The notes under the pieces: generated by a model
Databases searched by the model: none
Told to the model about the DNA's origin: nothing
What the model saw: only the letters and a program-made list of their open reading frames with translations
Source of the DNA: DATKCF01 sp035513345
GTDB taxonomy: Bacteria > Gemmatimonadota > Gemmatimonadetes > Longimicrobiales > RSA9
Assembly (NCBI GenBank): GCA_035513345.1
Contig: DATKCF010000160.1
Location: 10,137-74,136 of the forward strand
Length of the DNA stretch: 64,000 nucleotides
Reading direction: 5' to 3'
Shown: positions 42,632 to 52,254 of the stretch, one piece after another
Layout: each line of letters begins with the position of its first letter
Position numbering within the stretch: position 1 is the stretch's first letter
Translations under genes and position numbers: made by a program

Positions 42632-45600
42632 TCAGCCGTGGATCGCGCCGGCCGTTGCCGGCGCCACGATGTTGAACCGTTCCTGGAGCGATCGGACCTG
42701 CCGAATGCGCGACCGTAGCGCAATGACTGCCTCGCATGCAGCGGCCGCCGCCGACATCGTCGTGCAATACGGCACCTGCCGCGTGATGGCGGCGCGCCGC
42801 AGCGAAAAGTCGTCGTATTGCGATTTCTTGCCCAGCGGCGTGTTGAACAGGAGGTGGATCTCGTCGCTGATCAGCAGGTCGACGAGATTGGGCCGGCCCT
42901 CACCGACCTTGAACACGCGGCGCGAAGCCACGCCGCGGGCCGTCAGGTATCGGTGCGTGCCCTCCGTCGCCAGGATACGGAACCCGAGATCGTCGAACCG
43001 TCGGGCGATCTGTGTGACCGTCGCCTTGTCATTGTCGTTGACAGTGATCGCGATGGTACCGTCGGCCGGCAGCGGTGCACCCGCCGAGATCTCCGCCTTT
43101 GCAAAGGCCATTCCGAACGACGCGTCGAAGCCCATGACTTCGCCGGTCGACCGCATCTCCGGGCCGAGAATCACGTCGACATCGAACTTGTTGAACGGGA
43201 ACACGGCTTCCTTCACGGCTACGCCAGGCACCACCGGCTCGTCCGGAACCTCCAGCTCGGCAATGGTCCGGCCACCCATGATACGGGCGGCCAGTCGCGC
43301 GAAGGGAACACCGGTCGCCTTCGACACGAACGGCACGGTTCGCGACGCGCGCGGGTTCACTTCCAGGACGTAGACGGTGCCGTCCTTTATCGCGAACTGC
43401 ACGTTGATGAGGCCTGTGACACCGAGCTCGGCGGCGAACAGTCGAGTGAGCCGCCGCATCTCGTCGACCTCTCTGTCCCGCAACATGTACGGCGGCATCA
43501 CGCATGCGGAGTCGCCGGAGTGCACGCCGGCGTCCTCGATGTGCTGCATGATACCGGCGATGATGGCAGTGCTGCCATCGGCCAGAGCGTCGACATCGGC
43601 CTCGAATGCGTCCTCGAGGAACGAGTCGATCAGGACCGGGTGGTCGGGCGCCGCACGGATCGCCTTCGCAAAGTACTGCCGCAGTGACGCTTCATCATAG
43701 ACGATCTCCATGGCGCGGCCGCCGAGAACGTACGACGGCCGCACCAGGACCGGATAACCGATGGTGCTGGCCACATCGATCGCCTGCTGCACGTTGGTCG
43801 CCATTCCATTGGGCGGAACGGTGGCGCCAATGCTGCGGCACAGCACATCGAAGCGGTCACGATCCTCGGCGCGATCGATAGCGTCGACGCTGGTGCCAAG
43901 GATCGGGACACCGAGTTCCGCCAGCGGTTTCGATAGTTTGAGCGGCGTCTGGCCGCCGAGCTGCACGATCACGCCGACGGGCTTCTCGCGCTCGACGATC
44001 TCGAGAACCTCCTCGAGTGTGAGTGGTTCGAAGTACAGCTTGTCGGAAATGTCGAAGTCCGTCGAAACGGTTTCGGGGTTCGAGTTGATCATGACCGTCT
44101 CGAACCCGTCCTCGCGAAGGGCGAGCGCGGCCTGAACGCAGCAGTAGTCGAACTCGATTCCCTGCCCGATCCGGTTCGGCCCGCTTCCCAGGATCACGAT
44201 CTTGCGCGTGTCGCGTGCAGGCGCCTCGCTGACGGATTCGTACGACGAGTAGAGGTATGGAGTCGCGGCCGGGAACTCGCCGGCGCATGTGTCGACCATG
44301 TGAAACGTCGGCCTCACCCCGGCGGCATGACGCCGCTCGCGCACAGCAGCCTCGGTTTCGCCGCGGATACCGGCCAGGTGCTGATCGCCGAAGCCGAGTC
44401 GCTTCATTCGGCGCAGTGCCCCGTCATCGACGGTCTCGAGCGCGGCGTACTCGTGCTCGGCGTGGACGAGCTGCTCGAGTTGCGCCAGGAACCAGGGATC
44501 GATCGCCGTGAGGTCGTGGATCTCGTCCACGGTCAGGCCGGCCTCGAACGCTCGCCGGATCTGGAACGGCCGCTCGGCGGTCGGCCGGCGCAGACCGGAG
44601 CGCAACGCATCGAGCCCATCATCGGCAAGGCCGTCTGCGCCAGGCGAGTCACCGATGACCCAGCCGGGCCGGTCGATCTCGAGTCCGCGCAGCCCCTTCT
44701 GCCATGCCTGCTTGAACGTCCGGCCGATCGCCATGACTTCGCCGACCGCCTTCATCTGCACGCCGAGCGTGTTGTCGGCCAGCGGGAACTTCTCGAAGGC
44801 GAAGCGCGGAAACTTGGCCACGACATAGTCGAGCGTCGGCTCGAACGATGCCGGCGTCGACTTCGTGATGTCGTTGGGCAATTCATCCAGTCTGTAGCCG
44901 ACGGCCAGTTTCGCACCGATCCGCGCGATCGGGAACCCGGTCGCCTTCGATGCGAGCGCGGACGACCGCGAGACGCGTGGATTCATCTCGATCACGACCA
45001 TCTCGCCTGTCTGCGGGTGCACCGCAAACTGGATATTGCAGCCGCCGGCCTCTACGCCGATCTCGCGGATGATCGCGATCGCGGCATCACGCATCCTCTG
45101 ATACTCGACATCGGACAGCGTCTGAATCGGCGCGACCGTGATGGAATCACCGGTGTGCACGCCCATGGGATCCACGTTCTCGATCGAACAGACGATCACG
45201 ACATTGTCGGCGCCGTCGCGCATCACTTCGAGTTCGAACTCCTTCCAGCCAATGACGGATCGGTCGATCAGCACTTCCGTCGTCGGTGAAAGGTCGAGAC
45301 CCCTGCGCACGGCCGCTTCGAACTCATCGGCGTTGTAGGCAATGCCACCGCCCGTTCCTCCGAGCGTGAATGAGGGCCGGATGATCGCCGGATAGCCGAC
45401 ATCGTCGATGATCGAGTTGGCCTCTTCCATCGAATGGGCGAAGCCGCCGTGAGGGAGTGCCAGCCCGAGTCGGCCCATCGCCTGCGCGAATTCCTCGCGA
45501 TCCTCCGCCATCCGGATGGCCCGCGCGTCCGCGCCGATCAGCTCGACACCATGCGTTTCTAGAACGCCGCTGTCATACAGCTCCAGAGACACGTTGAGTG

Positions 45601-45883
45601 CGGTCTGGCCACCCATGGTCGGGAGCAGCGCATCCGGCTTCTCGCGCTCGATGATCCGCTCCACCCACTCGGCCGTAATCGGCTCGATGTAGGTACGGTC
45701 GGCCAGGTCTGGGTCCGTCATGATCGTGGCGGGATTGCTGTTCACCAGGATCACGCGGTAGCCCTCCTCACGGAGCGCGCGGACAGCCTGTGTCCCGGAG
45801 TAGTCGAACTCGCAGCCCTGACCGATGACGATCGGTCCCGAACCTATGATCAGAATGGAGTCGAGGTCGTTGCGACGGGGCAC
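42632..45883 (-). CDS. carB: Carbamoyl-phosphate synthase large subunit
   Basis: 1083 aa, normal length. Makes carbamoyl phosphate for pyrimidine and arginine synthesis with CarA. Two ATP-grasp halves: SGPIVIGQGCEFDYSG at the N-terminus and GSGPNRIGQGIEFDYCC near 567, with paired VLVRPSYVLGGRAM and similar blocks; C-terminal MGS-like allosteric domain. Starts with GTG at 45883 (PRRNDLDSILIIG). carA is not adjacent. It directly follows a 38-aa membrane peptide ORF. Confidence 0.97.
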   Translation of the reverse strand: MPRRNDLDSILIIGSGPIVIGQGCEFDYSGTQAVRALREEGYRVILVNSNPATIMTDPDLADRTYIEPITAEWVERIIEREKPDALLPTMGGQTALNVSLELYDSGVLETHGVELIGADARAIRMAEDREEFAQAMGRLGLALPHGGFAHSMEEANSIIDDVGYPAIIRPSFTLGGTGGGIAYNADEFEAAVRRGLDLSPTTEVLIDRSVIGWKEFELEVMRDGADNVVIVCSIENVDPMGVHTGDSITVAPIQTLSDVEYQRMRDAAIAIIREIGVEAGGCNIQFAVHPQTGEMVVIEMNPRVSRSSALASKATGFPIARIGAKLAVGYRLDELPNDITKSTPASFEPTLDYVVAKFPRFAFEKFPLADNTLGVQMKAVGEVMAIGRTFKQAWQKGLRGLEIDRPGWVIGDSPGADGLADDGLDALRSGLRRPTAERPFQIRRAFEAGLTVDEIHDLTAIDPWFLAQLEQLVHAEHEYAALETVDDGALRRMKRLGFGDQHLAGIRGETEAAVRERRHAAGVRPTFHMVDTCAGEFPAATPYLYSSYESVSEAPARDTRKIVILGSGPNRIGQGIEFDYCCVQAALALREDGFETVMINSNPETVSTDFDISDKLYFEPLTLEEVLEIVEREKPVGVIVQLGGQTPLKLSKPLAELGVPILGTSVDAIDRAEDRDRFDVLCRSIGATVPPNGMATNVQQAIDVASTIGYPVLVRPSYVLGGRAMEIVYDEASLRQYFAKAIRAAPDHPVLIDSFLEDAFEADVDALADGSTAIIAGIMQHIEDAGVHSGDSACVMPPYMLRDREVDEMRRLTRLFAAELGVTGLINVQFAIKDGTVYVLEVNPRASRTVPFVSKATGVPFARLAARIMGGRTIAELEVPDEPVVPGVAVKEAVFPFNKFDVDVILGPEMRSTGEVMGFDASFGMAFAKAEISAGAPLPADGTIAITVNDNDKATVTQIARRFDDLGFRILATEGTHRYLTARGVASRRVFKVGEGRPNLVDLLISDEIHLLFNTPLGKKSQYDDFSLRRAAITRQVPYCTTMSAAAAACEAVIALRSRIRQVRSLQERFNIVAPATAGAIHG

Positions 45884-45890
45884 GTTGCTC

Positions 45891-46007
45891 TCAGGCGTCA
45901 GGCCTCTTGCCGCGCTCCTTGCGGATGGCGGTCGAGGCGATCAGAAGGAAACCGCCCCATATGATGCCTGCCACCACCACGAAGGTGACGATTGCTACCG
46001 GTTCCAT
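45891..46007 (-). CDS. Small single-pass membrane peptide, MetS-like (NSS accessory subunit-like)
   Basis: 38 aa from ATG 46007: MEPVAIVTFVVVAGIIWGGF then a basic tail IRKERGKRPDA. One transmembrane helix with the IIWGG turn and positive C-terminus resembles the small subunits that accompany NSS-family symporters (MetS type). Its partner would normally be adjacent; instead carB begins 7 bp downstream. Two NSS transporters lie elsewhere in the window (54587 and 60622). SD is weak; judged by composition and coupling. Confidence 0.55.
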   Translation of the reverse strand: MEPVAIVTFVVVAGIIWGGFLLIASTAIRKERGKRPDA

Positions 46008-46204
46008 GGGTCGTCGCTCGGGTTTGCTGGTCCGTAGGAAAGCTATCGCTTCGGGGGTCACACGCAACCAACCGGCACGGCGGAGGCCGGATCCGCCGGA
46101 CCGGCCGCGAATCCTCGGTGTCCTGGTCCGGTCGGTGCCCGGATCGATCCGGCCGACATCGGAGGCCGATCTCCCTCCGGGAGGCCAGCGGCCGGATGGG
46201 CCGG

Positions 46205-46435
46205 TCAGCCAGCGGCCGAATCGGCGGCGACAGGCGGAGCGCTCGGATGGCCCTCGGGCAGATTGAACCGGGTGAACTGGCGGACGTCGCTGCGGGTCTC
46301 CGATTCGATGAACACGCCCAGCACCTCGAGCGGTGCCTTCGTGTAGCCCCTCCTGTCGCTTGTCGGCGCGTCACCACAGCCCGCAAGCACAACGAGGACA
46401 CACGCACCCACCCCGAACGAACCCGAACGCGCCAC
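46205..46435 (-). CDS. Small lipoprotein
   Basis: 76 aa from GTG 46435 with GGAGG six bases upstream. Signal peptide ending in lipobox LAGC (Cys 20), mature part about 56 aa with VLGVFIESETRSDVRQFTRF and a Pro/Ala tail. No known domain. Monocistronic. Confidence 0.65.
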   Translation of the reverse strand: MARSGSFGVGACVLVVLAGCGDAPTSDRRGYTKAPLEVLGVFIESETRSDVRQFTRFNLPEGHPSAPPVAADSAAG

Positions 46436-46780
46436 GACCTGCCTCCGTCGAAGTCTGGAATCCGATGCTGAAATATGAGGTCGCCGCCGAGTATGCGCCA
46501 GCGGTGGGCTGCACTGGCGACTCGCATCCAGAGAGCGCCCGCGACCGTCGCACGGAGCCGACCCGCCTCTCGCCGCACCACCGGTCGCGCGCGCGAATCG
46601 TGTTTCTGACGTGTGTGCACGAATATGTCGCGTTGCACCGATTGGCCGAGCACGATCGCGACCGACGTAGTGGCCCGACTATGATGCGGATTGGACACGT
46701 GACACTTGACGCACAGAGCAATATTGTGTCTCTTTGATGTGAATCCCCCGACAAAACCATAGTCGACCCCATGAGGAGCA
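46436..46780. other. Intergenic region upstream of the histone-like gene
   Basis: 345 bp between the divergent lipoprotein and histone-like genes. Several short open frames occur but none has features of a protein. A weak -35-like TTGACG lies about 90 bp before the histone-like start; no convincing -10 is assigned. Confidence 0.35.
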
Positions 46781-47362
46781 ATGGCCAAGACCAGCGATCG
46801 CGTTATGGACATGGTGCGGCGGGAGGTCGCGAAGAATCCCGACGTGAAGAGCGGCGAATTGTACGAAAAGGCGAAGAAGCTGGACCGCTCGATGTCGTCA
46901 TTGAGCCTGCGTCAGTTCCACGCACGGTACCCTCTCCAGGTCAAGCGAGCGTTGGCGCTCGGTGGCGGCAAGCGGCGCAAGAAGCCGGCGAACGGCCGGC
47001 GTAAGAAGCCGGCGAACGGCCGTCGAAAGGGCGCCGCGGGTCGCAAGACGGCGGGCGCCTCTACCACGGCTGCGAAGAAGCGCAAGGTGACACGGAAGCG
47101 CACAGCCGCAAAGAAGCGGCCGGGGCGTCCAGCCAAGAAGCGGGGGCGCCGCGCGGGTTCGGACGCGGGGGCGCCGCAGCGGCGCCGGCGAGGACCGGGC
47201 AGGCCGCCGGCAGTGTTGGTCACCGGTGAGCGCGGTACAGTGCGCGCCGTGCTGCTTGAGTTTGCCGGCGAGGTAGTGAATGCGGACAGCAAGGCAGACA
47301 TGATCTCGGTGATCTCGCGTATGGATCACTGGGTGGACCGGGTGGTTCGCGCGGCGGGCTGA
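46781..47362 (+). CDS. Lysine/arginine-rich histone-like DNA-binding protein with AT-hooks
   Basis: 193 aa with GAGGAGC before ATG 46781. Three parts: an N-terminal folded segment (about 1-63, SDRVMDMVRREVAKNPDVKS and SLRQFHARYPLQVKR), a basic unstructured middle with a duplicated KKPANGRR and AT-hook cores KKRPGRPAKK and RRGPGRPP, and a C-terminal acidic helix region (VRAVLLEFAGEVVNADSKAD). Resembles H1-like nucleoid proteins of several phyla. Likely binds AT-rich or bent DNA. Confidence 0.75.
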   Translation: MAKTSDRVMDMVRREVAKNPDVKSGELYEKAKKLDRSMSSLSLRQFHARYPLQVKRALALGGGKRRKKPANGRRKKPANGRRKGAAGRKTAGASTTAAKKRKVTRKRTAAKKRPGRPAKKRGRRAGSDAGAPQRRRRGPGRPPAVLVTGERGTVRAVLLEFAGEVVNADSKADMISVISRMDHWVDRVVRAAG

Positions 47363-47387
47363 CCGGCTGCGGTTCCGATGCGCCAGC

Positions 47388-47417
47388 GACGGCGGCTCCC
47401 GGCCGGGAGCCGCCGTC
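47388..47417. terminator. Perfect 30-bp palindrome, bidirectional terminator
   Basis: 15-nt arms GACGGCGGCTCCCGG and its exact complement, lying between convergent genes and overlapping the stop codon of the HD-domain gene. Confidence 0.75.
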
Positions 47418-47991
47418 AGTCGTTTCCGCCGATCCGGGCGCCCGTAATACCGAGGTCACCAGCGATCGTGCGCATTGCATCGATCACATTCTGTATGTGC
47501 GTATCGAGGTCGACACCGAGCAGATCGGCGCCACGGCGGATGTCGTCGCGATCGACACCCCGCGCGAAGGTTGCATCCTTCATTTTCTTCCTGACAGACT
47601 TCGGCTTGAGGTCATCGATCCCGGTTGGCCGGACAAGCGCAGTGGCATTGATCAGACCTGTGAGTTCGTCACACGCGATGAGAGTACGGTCGAGTCTCGA
47701 GCCGGGCTCGACACCGGTGAAATCGGAGCGGTGCGCCAGGATAGCCTGCAGTATCTCCTCGGAGTAGCCTTCTGACCTCAGATGATCGACAGCCCGGTTC
47801 GGGTGGTCGTCTGGATACTTCTCCCAGTCGAGATCGTGCAGCAGTCCGGCAAGGCCCCAGGCATCGGCGTCTTCGCCGAACCGCGTAGCGTAGGATCGGA
47901 CCGCCGCTTCGACGGCGTACATGTGACCTCTCAATGCTGGATTCTCGACCCAATCCTCGAGCGTCCGTACCGCTTCCTCACGTGTTGGCAT
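47416..47991 (-). CDS. HD-domain protein
   Basis: 191 aa from ATG 47991 (CGGAG six bases upstream; the frame opens nine codons earlier). HD-family metal site: LRGHMYAVEAAV (H about 20), AGLLHDLDWEKYPDDH (HD about 51-52), ILAHRSDF, and a later acid. Resembles the small uncharacterised HD phosphohydrolase group. Substrate unknown. Confidence 0.8.
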   Translation of the reverse strand: MPTREEAVRTLEDWVENPALRGHMYAVEAAVRSYATRFGEDADAWGLAGLLHDLDWEKYPDDHPNRAVDHLRSEGYSEEILQAILAHRSDFTGVEPGSRLDRTLIACDELTGLINATALVRPTGIDDLKPKSVRKKMKDATFARGVDRDDIRRGADLLGVDLDTHIQNVIDAMRTIAGDLGITGARIGGND

Positions 47992-48069
47992 GACCGGCTC
48001 CGATACGGTGATCTGCAATGTACGTGACGGCCAAAGATGCCGGCCGTCCGGATGGCTGTAAACCCGGCT

Positions 48070-49119
48070 TCAGAGCGACGGTCGGATGACCGTCTTGATG
48101 CCTGACCTGGTGTGTGCGCGGTCGAGACCGGCCGCGACACCATCGAGTCCAGCGACCGTCGTGATCAGCGGAGCCGGATCCAGCGAGCCATCCGCCAGCC
48201 ATGCGAGCGCCTCTCGCGTCTCATCAGGTCCGCACGAGTAACTCTGCGTCAGTACCACTTCCCGGAAGTACAGGACGGACTGGTCGATCGTGAGTGACAG
48301 GTCCGGCGGCTGCGGCGTGAAGCACACGACGCGGCCGCCCGGAGCGGCAGCCTCCAGGCCGGCCGCGATGGCTGCCGGATGGCCCGGACAGACAATCGTG
48401 ACGTCCGCACCCCGGCCGTCGGTCAGATCCATGAAAGGTGCGACCGCGTCGATGTCTGTCGGATCGAACGTCGCATCGGCACCGAAGGAGGCGGCAAGGT
48501 CGCGACGGTCGGCCACATAGTCGCTGCCCGTGACCATGCCCGCACCGAGGATCCGGCCAAGTCGCGTCATCAGAAGACCCATCGCGCCAAGACCGATGAT
48601 GTGCAGGCTATCGCCCGGTTGCAGTCCGCCCCGCCCCTTCAACGCGCGGATGCAGCATGCGAGGGGCTCGATGAACGTGGCTGTGTCGAAGTCCATCGAA
48701 TCCGGCAACCGGAGCGTGTCCGTGGCCACAATCACGCGCGGCGCAACGATATACTGTGCGAAACCGCCCGGCTCGATGCGGGACGACCGCCAGACGGCGC
48801 AGTTCGACCAGAGCCCGCGCTCGCATTCGGCGCAATCGCCACACGGCGCGTGGTGGTGTACAAAGACGCGATCGCCGGGTACGATCGATTCCACATCCTC
48901 ACCGACATCCACGACGACGCCGGCCGGTTCGTGGCCGAGGACGACAGGCGCCTTGCGGCTCACGTACCATTCGAGTGCATCCGAACCGCACAGGCCGCAC
49001 GCCTCGATACGGATCAGTGCCTCCCCTGCGCCGGGTCGTGGAACCGGAACCGTTTCGACGCGAACGTCACCCCACGCGTGAAGCCGTGCGACGCGCATCG
49101 TGTCCGGAATGTCGATCAT
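48070..49119 (-). CDS. Zinc-dependent alcohol dehydrogenase (MDR family)
   Basis: 349 aa from ATG 49119, overlapping the stop of the next gene upstream in ATGA. Catalytic zinc cysteine in CGLCGSDALEW, GHEPAG motif (GHE), structural zinc cysteines C-X2-C-X2-C in HHAPCGDCAECERGLW, and the nucleotide fold GLGAMGLLMTRLG. Close to sorbitol/threonine-dehydrogenase type. Works in a two-gene unit with its paralogue at 49116-50129, suggesting two steps of one sugar or polyol pathway (inference). Confidence 0.88.
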   Translation of the reverse strand: MIDIPDTMRVARLHAWGDVRVETVPVPRPGAGEALIRIEACGLCGSDALEWYVSRKAPVVLGHEPAGVVVDVGEDVESIVPGDRVFVHHHAPCGDCAECERGLWSNCAVWRSSRIEPGGFAQYIVAPRVIVATDTLRLPDSMDFDTATFIEPLACCIRALKGRGGLQPGDSLHIIGLGAMGLLMTRLGRILGAGMVTGSDYVADRRDLAASFGADATFDPTDIDAVAPFMDLTDGRGADVTIVCPGHPAAIAAGLEAAAPGGRVVCFTPQPPDLSLTIDQSVLYFREVVLTQSYSCGPDETREALAWLADGSLDPAPLITTVAGLDGVAAGLDRAHTRSGIKTVIRPSL

Positions 49120-50129
49120 GGCAGTATCGCGACCTTGATTGCAGTACGGTCGACTGCGAGCGCGAAGCCTTCGGCGAACCTGGCAAGCGGGACGGTGTGT
49201 GTCACGAGCGCTCCTATATCGACGCGGCCCGCGGCCAGCAGGTCGAACGCCGCGCGCACATCCTCCGGCCGGTAGTGGAACGCGCCCATCGCGTCGACTT
49301 CCTGATAGTGCATCCTGAAGCTGTCGAATGCGACCGCGGTACCGCCTGCGCAACCGCCATGCAGCAGTGCCACGCCGCCCGGTCTCGTGAGGTCGTGAGC
49401 GAGCGTCCAGAGTTCCGGCTTGCCCACGCACTCGATCACGACGTCGGCGCCCTTCTCGCCACTGAACCGTTCGCGCAACTCGGCCGGTCCGGCCGTCGTC
49501 ACCTCGGCGCCGTAATCGCGGCCGACGTCGAGTCGCGCCGAATGATGGCCGGCCAGTACGACGGTGTCCGCACCCTGCAGTCTGGCGACGCGGGCGAACA
49601 GAAGGCCGATCGGCCCGTCACCGATGATCAGCACCCGTTCAGCGGCGGCCATATCCACGCGCGCGGCGCCGTGGACGACGCATGACAGTGGCTCGAGTGC
49701 GGCGGCCGTGATCGCCGACATCGTGGCAGGCCGCATGAACGTGTTCGTTCGCACCACCCGGCCGGGGACGCGGACGTACTCACCGAACGCGCCGAACACC
49801 ATCTCGGCGATCGCCGTATCGCAGAGGTTCGTCCTTCCTCTCAGGCACGGCCCGCACGCGAAGCATGGCGCGGTCGGCGTGCACGCCACCGCATCGCCTT
49901 CGCGCAACGTACGGACGTCCCGTCCGGCCGCGGCCACCGTTCCGGTGAACTCGTGACCGAACGCCGACGGCAGTGGAATCTTCGGATGCCCTCGTCGCCA
50001 GGTCTTCACATCTGTGCCGCACGTCAGGGCGGCTTCGATGCGCACGACGATCCCGTCGGCGCCGGGCTCGGGCATCGGCGTCTCGGCCACATCGAGAACG
50101 CCCGGACCGAGCAGCATCGCGCGCAGCAC
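49116..50129 (-). CDS. Zinc-dependent alcohol dehydrogenase (MDR family), paralogue
   Basis: 337 aa from GTG 50129 (GAGAAGG upstream); the frame opens earlier inside the thioredoxin-fold gene. CGTDVKTWRRG, GHEFTG, CFACGPCLRGRTNLC (structural zinc) and GDGPIGLLFARVA nucleotide motif. Shares fold and order with the downstream paralogue. Start lies 10 bp after the preceding stop; it is coupled with the next gene through ATGA. Confidence 0.88.
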   Translation of the reverse strand: MLRAMLLGPGVLDVAETPMPEPGADGIVVRIEAALTCGTDVKTWRRGHPKIPLPSAFGHEFTGTVAAAGRDVRTLREGDAVACTPTAPCFACGPCLRGRTNLCDTAIAEMVFGAFGEYVRVPGRVVRTNTFMRPATMSAITAAALEPLSCVVHGAARVDMAAAERVLIIGDGPIGLLFARVARLQGADTVVLAGHHSARLDVGRDYGAEVTTAGPAELRERFSGEKGADVVIECVGKPELWTLAHDLTRPGGVALLHGGCAGGTAVAFDSFRMHYQEVDAMGAFHYRPEDVRAAFDLLAAGRVDIGALVTHTVPLARFAEGFALAVDRTAIKVAILP

Positions 50130-50139
50130 CCGTACCTTC

Positions 50140-52251
50140 TCAGGATCCGCGGAAGCTGCGCAGCAATGATGCCAGCGCTTCCACCGTGTCGACTGGCGCC
50201 GCACACGTATGGCCGGCGCACACGTATGCCCGCGGATGCGCTGATTGAATCATGGCCCGTAACGCATCTGGCAACGACGTTCCGTCGACGTCGGCCGGAG
50301 TCAGAAGGCGGATGACGGTCCGCGGCCGGTATGTCCGCAGGGCCGTCCGGAAAAGGTCGCTTCCCGCTGGCCGGTCAGCGCGATCGACCACGACGACCGT
50401 GGTCACGGGATATACGGCCCATGTGACCGCTTTCGCATAGGTCGCCGCGGCCGCCAGCAGCCGGGATGGCGCGCCGGCGAATGCGCGCAGGATTCCCGCC
50501 CCGACATCGAGCGTGCCTGCGTCGCCCGTGAGCGCTGCGAGCCGCATCAGCGCGAGTGCTGCGGCTCCGTTGCCCGATGCGGTCGGCGAGTCGGTGATCG
50601 GAAACAGTGGCTCCTCGAGGCTCCGGACCGGCGCATCGCCCGGCGGCCGATCCCGAAGGGCGCCCGTTTCCGCGTCGCGGAACCGTCTTTCGAGTATCGA
50701 CGCAAGCAAATTCGCGTGTTCCAGCCACCGCACATCCTGAGCATACTCGAACGCATCGATCATGGCGTCGAGCGTGTAAGCCTGGTCATCGAGCATGAAG
50801 CCGCTGGCCGGGTCGCCCACGCGATGAACGATACCTTCACTCTCGATCAACGCCTCATCGCGGATTCGCTCGATCGCTCGCAGTCCGGCCTTGCCTGCAT
50901 CGTCGCGGCCGAGATAGCGGGCCGCGCGCAGGTGGCCGCTTGCTACCAGCGCGGTCCAGCCTGAATAGAGCGTATCGTCGACGTACGGCCGGGGACGCTC
51001 GTCGCGGACCGTCCTGAGTCGCGCACGAACCTGATCCAGGCGACGTTTCGCCTCGCCGATATCCGTGCCGATGCGTTCGGCGAGCCCGGCATCGCCGGTC
51101 GGCCGGAACAGGACGTGGCGGCTACGGTCGATGTGCATGCGGCCACCGTCATCATCCAGGCCGTACGCGATGCGGGCCAGCTCGAAGTCGTCCTCGGCGG
51201 GCAGTACGGCCCGCAGCTCATCGAGCGTCCACGTCCAGTAATCGCCATCATTGTCGAACCCGAAGTCCGCGTCCTGTGAAGCGGGGAACCCGCCTTGCGC
51301 CAGGAGTTCCGGCGCGATGTCGAGGTAGTGCGCGATGATACCGTCTGCCAGACCGGCCAGGAACGGCTCATCGAGCGCCGCCGCGGCCGCCGCACACGTG
51401 GTCAGGAGCGGACCGTTGTCGTACGCCATCTTCTCGAAGTGCGGCACGATCCAGCGCGCGTCCGTCGAGTAGCGGTGGAACCCGCCGCCGAGCTGATCGA
51501 AGATTCCGCCGCGGCCCATCGCGGTCAGCGTCTCGAGCACGATGCGGCGCGCCCATTCGTCGCCGGAATCCATGAATCGGTCCAGTACGAGGTCGAGACC
51601 GCCCGGGTTCGGGAACTTCGGCGCCCGGCCGAACCCGCCGTGACGGAAATCGAACGTATCGGCGAGTTCTTCGATGGACTGATCGGGTATTGAAGGCGAA
51701 ACCTCGCCGGGCCGTGTCTCCGACTGCGCGAACGATCGCGTCCGGTCCTCGATCGACCGCACGGCATCGAGTGCGCGTTCCGGCTCCTGAGTCCAGATCC
51801 GCGCGGCCTCGGTCAGCACTCTGCGGAACGACGGCCGACCATGTCCGTCGACAGGTGGAAAATACGTGCCGCCGTAGAACACGTCGCCGTCCGGCGTCAG
51901 GAACGCAGTGAGCGGCCATCCTCCCTGCCCCGTCAGCAGCTGCACGGCGCGCTGGTATCGCGCATCGACATCGGGCCGTTCGTCGCGGTCGACTTTCACC
52001 GGCACATAGAGCGCGTTGATGATGGCCGCCGTGTCTGCATTGTCGTAGCTCTCGTGATCCATCACGTGGCACCAGTGACACCAGACCGCGCCGATGTCGA
52101 GCAGCACGGGACGGCCCAGCGCCTTTGCCTCGCGGAACGCGTCCTCGCCCCAGGCTCGCCAGTGGACGGGCTGTGTCGCGCCGTGCCGGAGGAACGGACT
52201 GGGTTCACTGCCCAGACGATTGCCGCTCGCGCGTGATTCTTCGTTGGTCAT
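50140..52251 (-). CDS. YyaL-type thioredoxin-fold / six-hairpin glycosidase-like protein (DUF255)
   Basis: 703 aa. N-terminal thioredoxin-like domain with GAVWCHWCHVMDHES (about 58) and VKVDRDERPDVDARYQ, typical of the DUF255/YyaL (SSP411) family; C-terminal alpha/alpha-toroid domain with repeated helices. Widespread, function unassigned; the CxxC suggests a redox or fold role. ATG 52251. Confidence 0.93.
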   Translation of the reverse strand: MTNEESRASGNRLGSEPSPFLRHGATQPVHWRAWGEDAFREAKALGRPVLLDIGAVWCHWCHVMDHESYDNADTAAIINALYVPVKVDRDERPDVDARYQRAVQLLTGQGGWPLTAFLTPDGDVFYGGTYFPPVDGHGRPSFRRVLTEAARIWTQEPERALDAVRSIEDRTRSFAQSETRPGEVSPSIPDQSIEELADTFDFRHGGFGRAPKFPNPGGLDLVLDRFMDSGDEWARRIVLETLTAMGRGGIFDQLGGGFHRYSTDARWIVPHFEKMAYDNGPLLTTCAAAAAALDEPFLAGLADGIIAHYLDIAPELLAQGGFPASQDADFGFDNDGDYWTWTLDELRAVLPAEDDFELARIAYGLDDDGGRMHIDRSRHVLFRPTGDAGLAERIGTDIGEAKRRLDQVRARLRTVRDERPRPYVDDTLYSGWTALVASGHLRAARYLGRDDAGKAGLRAIERIRDEALIESEGIVHRVGDPASGFMLDDQAYTLDAMIDAFEYAQDVRWLEHANLLASILERRFRDAETGALRDRPPGDAPVRSLEEPLFPITDSPTASGNGAAALALMRLAALTGDAGTLDVGAGILRAFAGAPSRLLAAAATYAKAVTWAVYPVTTVVVVDRADRPAGSDLFRTALRTYRPRTVIRLLTPADVDGTSLPDALRAMIQSAHPRAYVCAGHTCAAPVDTVEALASLLRSFRGS

Positions 52252-52254
52252 CCT

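Noticed and set aside
40953..42767. Longer amidohydrolase start at 42767
   Set aside because: It would overlap the carB end by more than 130 bp; ATG 42590 has a strong ribosome site and opens a signal peptide.
45898..46812. Minus-strand open frame of 304 codons upstream of carB
   Set aside because: Overlaps the better-supported lipoprotein and the 38-aa membrane peptide in another frame; its translation has no recognisable features.
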